A stretch of 64,000 nucleotides of DNA, taken from assembly GCA_008802785.1 (NCBI GenBank), contig VUYT01000001.1:558001-622000 (forward strand), written 5' to 3'. This stretch comes from Symmetrospora coprosmae (taxonomy: Eukaryota > Basidiomycota > Cystobasidiomycetes > Symmetrosporaceae). Position numbers and translations under genes: made by a program. The notes under the pieces are model-generated. The model worked only from the letters and a program-made list of their open reading frames with translations. It searched no databases and was not told the DNA's origin. Below, in pieces: positions 60,403-64,000 of this stretch (within the stretch, counting starts at the first letter, position 1; every line of letters begins with the position of its first letter).

Positions 60403-60596
60403 AACCAAGCTATGCTGCGCTGTATCTTCACGCGACTTCTACCTGTTCCTCCCTCTTGTATGCTGCTCGTGTCGCCTCTACTCTGGTGGTTCTCCAGTCG
60501 AGCTGTGGACCTGGGGCTGCTGCCGTTGCTGGGTGCTGCCGCTCTCCTGTGTGGCCGCTCCTCCCCTGCCCTGCCGCGACTTCTATTACCACACCA

Positions 60597-60624
60597 CGAC
60601 GACGACGACGACGACGACGACGAC
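60597..60624. repeat. CGA trinucleotide repeat
   Basis: Nine CGA units lie about 90 bp upstream of the ATG at 60711, probably in the 5' leader of the right-edge gene. Confidence 0.9.
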
Positions 60625-60710
60625 AAGCATATCAGACTGTCCCGCTGGACAGGAACCAATGTCACAAGCACCTCCTCATGCTCGTTGACAGGGCTCCTCC
60701 TCGCACCGGC

Positions 60711-60724
60711 ATGACCGAGGCTGG

Positions 60725-60755
<31 letters not shown>

Positions 60756-63700
60756 CATGGCCGCGGTGGTCAAGCCCAGGCAGGGCCAATGTCAGCCATG
60801 GCTGCGCAGTCGCAGTCACAGTCACAATCAAAGCGCCTGAAAGATCCTCGACTGCGTGCAGGTGCAGGCGGAGTTGCCGCGTCGGCGCCTCGCTCAGATA
60901 AGGGCAAAGGCCGCAGCGCCACCGACTGCGACGGCGACTGCGACTCGCAAGAGCAGGAGCTGCAGCTGCACACATGCGGGCACGAGCAGCAGCAACAGCA
61001 ACAGCCCGCTGATCTACGCGTGACCATGATGCAGTCACAAATCACACCAAAGTCGGGCCTCCCCCTCTTCGACGCGCTCGATGTAGAGACGCTCCGCCTC
61101 GAGAACGACATGCTGCGGCGACAGGCTGCCGTGCTCGCAAGCAGGAACGGCTCACTCAGGACAGCGTCGCCTGGAGATGCCGCGTCTCTCATGATGCGCG
61201 GCTCACTGGCAGGTACCGACAGGCTGGACGACCCTGATCTGCGTCATCTCGTCGAGCAGGTGCGGCAATCCCAGATCCCTTCTCAGAGAGATTCAGCACG
61301 ATATCCGAACGCGACTGACATTAGCTCGGAAACCTCTTTGCGCACACCAGAGCCTACGGCGCTCCTGCACTGCCCTGCAGAAGGACAGAGAGCACCTGAA
61401 GATACGCCTGCGCGAGTCGAACGGCCAGCGCGCCCGCCTCGAGCAGGAGCTGCGCTATCTGCGCTCCTTCCTCCTCGAAAGCGTCCGGCCAGTCTCTGCA
61501 GAGGTGGGGCACAGGCCAGAGCAGTCAAACGCTTCAGACGGCGCCATGGACAGGTACGCCCGACACGACAACAACAACATGGCAGCTCTCGCTCGACATG
61601 ATGACGCTCAACCGGCGGACCCCGCGGCGTCGAGCTCGGACCTTCGCACCGGGCCGGCATCGGGCGACATCATTGGCGACATCGACATGAACGATGAGTC
61701 CACTCTCCCTGCTGGCTCGGCGGATGGGGACATCTCTCCCGAGATTGCAATGTCGGGCGACCTGGGCAGCCCGGCACCCACAACGCAGCCGCGCGCCAAT
61801 ACTATCAACCGACCCAGCTTGCCGTCAACAGCACGCGCACATGGCCCATCTGGCCACACTCATGCAATCAGCAGCCGCCCACGCAGGGTGCCGCTCATGG
61901 GCGACGCCGAGACGGAGTTCCTGCTCACGGCGTCCAAGCGGCTCACCCTGCCCCTCCGGAAGCGCATGCAGCCCTTGCACCCAAGTTCGCAGATCCCGCT
62001 CCTGCCAGGGGCACTCGAAGAGGCCGTTGCGCTATCGCAGGCCGCGCTGCACGCATGCTCACCCGATGATGAGCCGCTTCACCACGATCACCACCAGCGC
62101 CCAGCTCTGCGCGGCTACACATTGCCCACAGCTGGCAAGCGGGAGCTACAGGGATTGCTGCCGAAGCTTGGCTCCCCCATACAGCAGCGCGAGGCGGATA
62201 CGTCTTCGCAGCAGCAGCAGCAGCGGGGCCGGGCAGGCTCACGTCCTGGTCGTCGCCCTTCAACATACAAGGAGCGGTCACTCTCTCCTCTCTCGCCTCG
62301 CAGGGAGCCCGGTACGGGGCATCGCTCGAGTTACGGCGAGGATGCCGCTCACCTTGGAGACAAGGCAGCCATGGCAGCCGCGATCGCCAGTACCGCCCCT
62401 CGCACATCTGCAGGCGAGATGGCTCTCGGATCACTCGGACCCGCTTTTGCCCAGTCCCACGCACAACACGCCGAAGCACTGCGGGAGGGCACGCCTCCGT
62501 TCCACCCGGACCCAGTCGAAGCGAGTCCTGCCCCGACGGGCACACCGGGGAGTAGAGTGCCCAAGCGCATCGGACGGCCGAAGGGTTCGCCAAACAAGAC
62601 AAAGACCATCAGCATCAACGAGACGCAGAGCACGAGGCGTCGCTTGAAAGCACAGGAGTTCGCTGCGCAGAACGGGGGCGTGGGTCGTGGCAGGGGCAGG
62701 CCGTCCGAGAGCCAGAGCCCGGAGCAGGCTGCGCGTTCGAGGTACGCTTATCACGAATTGGCAGCCCCGTACTTTGGGCCCAGTCCGATACTCGGCATGC
62801 CCCTAGGGATGGGCTCGCCTGCATATAATGTGCAGATGTCGATGCCGATGCAGGCACCCGCAACGCCAGACCTGGGACACGGCGCGGCTTTTGCGGGAGG
62901 GCAGATGGACGTCGACATGGCGCAGAGCGTCTTTGGGTCTGGTGGAAGCGGGAACGTGGGTGATCTTCTGCTCGCTGCCCAGTCTCTGGACTATTCGCGG
63001 GCGGGATCCGCTGCGGCATCGACGTCGATGGCAACTGCGACGCGTGCCCGCCCGGTCACCCAGAAAGTACGCTCGCCGGAATTGCCAAAGGGCAAAGGTC
63101 CAGCACAGAGCGCTGACGACGAAGAGGAGGAAGAGTACTACTACGAAGACGAGGAGGACGAAGACGATCAGCCCGCTGCGGGTCAGGTGGGGCCGCACCA
63201 TGCCCCGCACTCGGGCAACCTGCAGCAGCAGCATCCCGTCCAGTCTGGCGTGCAGTTCCGCAGGGGCCATGCCGGACCTGCACCCGCTCGGCCTGGCCTC
63301 GCGCCGGCTGCTCCTCAGCAGCCTGGCCATGGGCACACGCCGTTGGGTGACAGGCCGGCCTCTGCGACGACACTCTTCGCCGCTCCTTCGGGCAGTCAAG
63401 CGGCCCAAAGCGGCAGTACCGCTACCGGGAGCTTTGGAAGCGCAGCCCCGCCTGCGGCCCCTCCGTCCCCGCTCAGCATTGTCAGCTCGCGTCCAAACAG
63501 GAGCAACCTCACCGCTCGGCGAAGGCAGAGCTCGAGTGGCAGTGGCCTCGGCCGGCAGATTTCGGCGCTTGACGTGTTGGCTGACCAGGCTCAGGCCGCA
63601 GCGTCGGTCGGCGACGGCCAAGACGGGCCTGCTCAACCCGCACCTCCCCAGTCGGGAAACTCGAGCTCAAGGGCTGCTCCTGGTGCAGGAGCGCCGGCAC

Positions 63701-64000
63701 TCAACGCGAGCGCTTTTCGCGCCCCAATCTTGCTGCCGCCCATGCCGCCGGCCCGTGCGGGCACCTACAACGGCGAGTTCGCGACCGGCGGCGGAAGCGC
63801 CACGTATCCCGGCGCACCTGTACACTGGCCCTCGACCTCGGGCTCTCCGCAGCTGGATCACCGTCACCCCGGGCCCTCACGGTCGGATGGCAGCGCGGCT
63901 GGATACCCACATTCGCAACCGTACCCTTACCTGCAATTCGGCCAATATGCGCAGGAACCAACGCAGCAGCAGCAGCAAGGGGTGAAGCGCTCCAGGAGCG
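60711..64000 (+). CDS. AT-hook / coiled-coil regulator-like protein, 3' end cut by window edge
   Basis: Exon 1 is 60711-61259. A 121-nt intron (donor GTGCGG, acceptor CTGCAG) leads to 61381, from which the frame stays open to the window edge, giving more than 1050 residues. Exon 1 carries a poly-Ser run, an (SQ)n run and Gln stretches. Its end and the start of exon 2 form a leucine-zipper-like coiled coil: VETLRLENDMLRRQAAVLAS and, after the splice, KDREHLKIRLRES and RLEQELRYLRSFLLESV. Around 62560-62640 the stretch KRIGRPKGSPNKTK has the GRP core of an AT-hook, followed by basic STRRRLKAQEF. An acidic patch (DDEEEEEYYYEDEEDEDD) and long Pro/Ala/Gln-rich regions follow. The composition suggests a nuclear transcription or chromatin protein. 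No basic region typical of bZIP precedes the zipper. Orthology is unknown. Confidence 0.7.

Larger units (their letters stand above)
60077..60710. promoter_or_regulatory. Divergent intergenic region SEC27 / right-edge gene
   Basis: These 634 bp separate two divergent starts. The region contains a (TGCAA)n array and a (CGA)n array, annotated separately, and pyrimidine-rich stretches. The frame of the downstream gene is open through most of it, but no conserved start was found before 60711. Confidence 0.45.

Noticed and set aside
60009-60710. Extension of the right-edge gene upstream to 60009
   Set aside because: The frame is open but runs through repeats and the SEC27 5' region without conserved features; the ATG at 60711 is the first with a plausible N-terminus.

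Overview
The window is about 64 kb of nuclear DNA from a fungus, almost certainly a basidiomycete. It is GC-rich by eye and densely packed with genes on both strands. Most genes are split by short GT-AG introns, mostly 60-120 nt, with acceptors of the CAG/TAG type and CTGAC/CTGAT-like branch sites. The gene set is ordinary fungal housekeeping (HIS6, HEM12, PRP43, DEG1, MCA1, KHA1 and COPI subunits). The intron density (8 exons in HIS6, 10 in the SEC21 homologue, 11 in the SEC27 homologue) is much higher than in ascomycete yeasts. I saw no rRNA, tRNA, CRISPR array, transposon or viral element. The exact subphylum cannot be fixed from the sequence alone. All exon structures below were inferred by eye from splice signals, reading phase and remembered family sequences; no alignment was run.

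Layout. 1-11 kb: the 3' part of a PPR-like gene; the SVP26/TEX261 ER cargo adaptor with an unusual C-terminal tail; the ESCRT-III subunit DID2/CHMP1; and a 1370-residue disordered protein with an N-terminal FAR1/WRKY-GCM1-like zinc-finger signature. 11-16 kb: a BIG1/Voa1-like ER membrane protein and a tandem pair of GH5 glycosidase genes, the second with a two-helix membrane insertion inside its catalytic domain. 17-25 kb: metacaspase, proteasome assembly chaperone 3, a small DUF3253 protein, the DEAH helicase PRP43 and a DinB-like protein. 25-37 kb: a DUF1992 (DNAJC28-type) mitochondrial protein, an alpha/beta hydrolase, the pseudouridine synthase DEG1/PUS3, the K+/H+ antiporter KHA1 and the histidine enzyme HIS6. 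37-48 kb: a CHK2/Cds1-type FHA checkpoint kinase, uroporphyrinogen decarboxylase HEM12 and a giant single-pass EGF-domain membrane protein. 48-64 kb: gamma-COP (SEC21), cornichon (ERV14), SAP18, a secreted esterase-like protein, beta'-COP (SEC27) and the 5' part of an AT-hook/coiled-coil regulator-like gene that runs off the right edge.

How the genes fit together. Membrane traffic is over-represented: SVP26 and ERV14 are ER cargo receptors, SEC21 and SEC27 are two COPI coat subunits, and DID2 acts in ESCRT-III recycling. SEC21, ERV14 and SEC27 lie on the same strand within about 12 kb. Fungal genes are normally transcribed one by one, so this is proximity rather than an operon. Several gene pairs are divergent and share short promoters (SVP26/DID2, DUF3253/PRP43, DEG1/KHA1, CHK2/HEM12, ERV14/SAP18, SEC27/last gene).

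The points most worth following are the GH5 paralogue with a membrane hairpin in its catalytic barrel, the zinc-finger signature on the large disordered protein, the EGF membrane protein, and a few unusual introns (34 and 41 nt, a GC-AG intron, and stop-free introns of length 3n). I did not find a clearly new multi-gene system.
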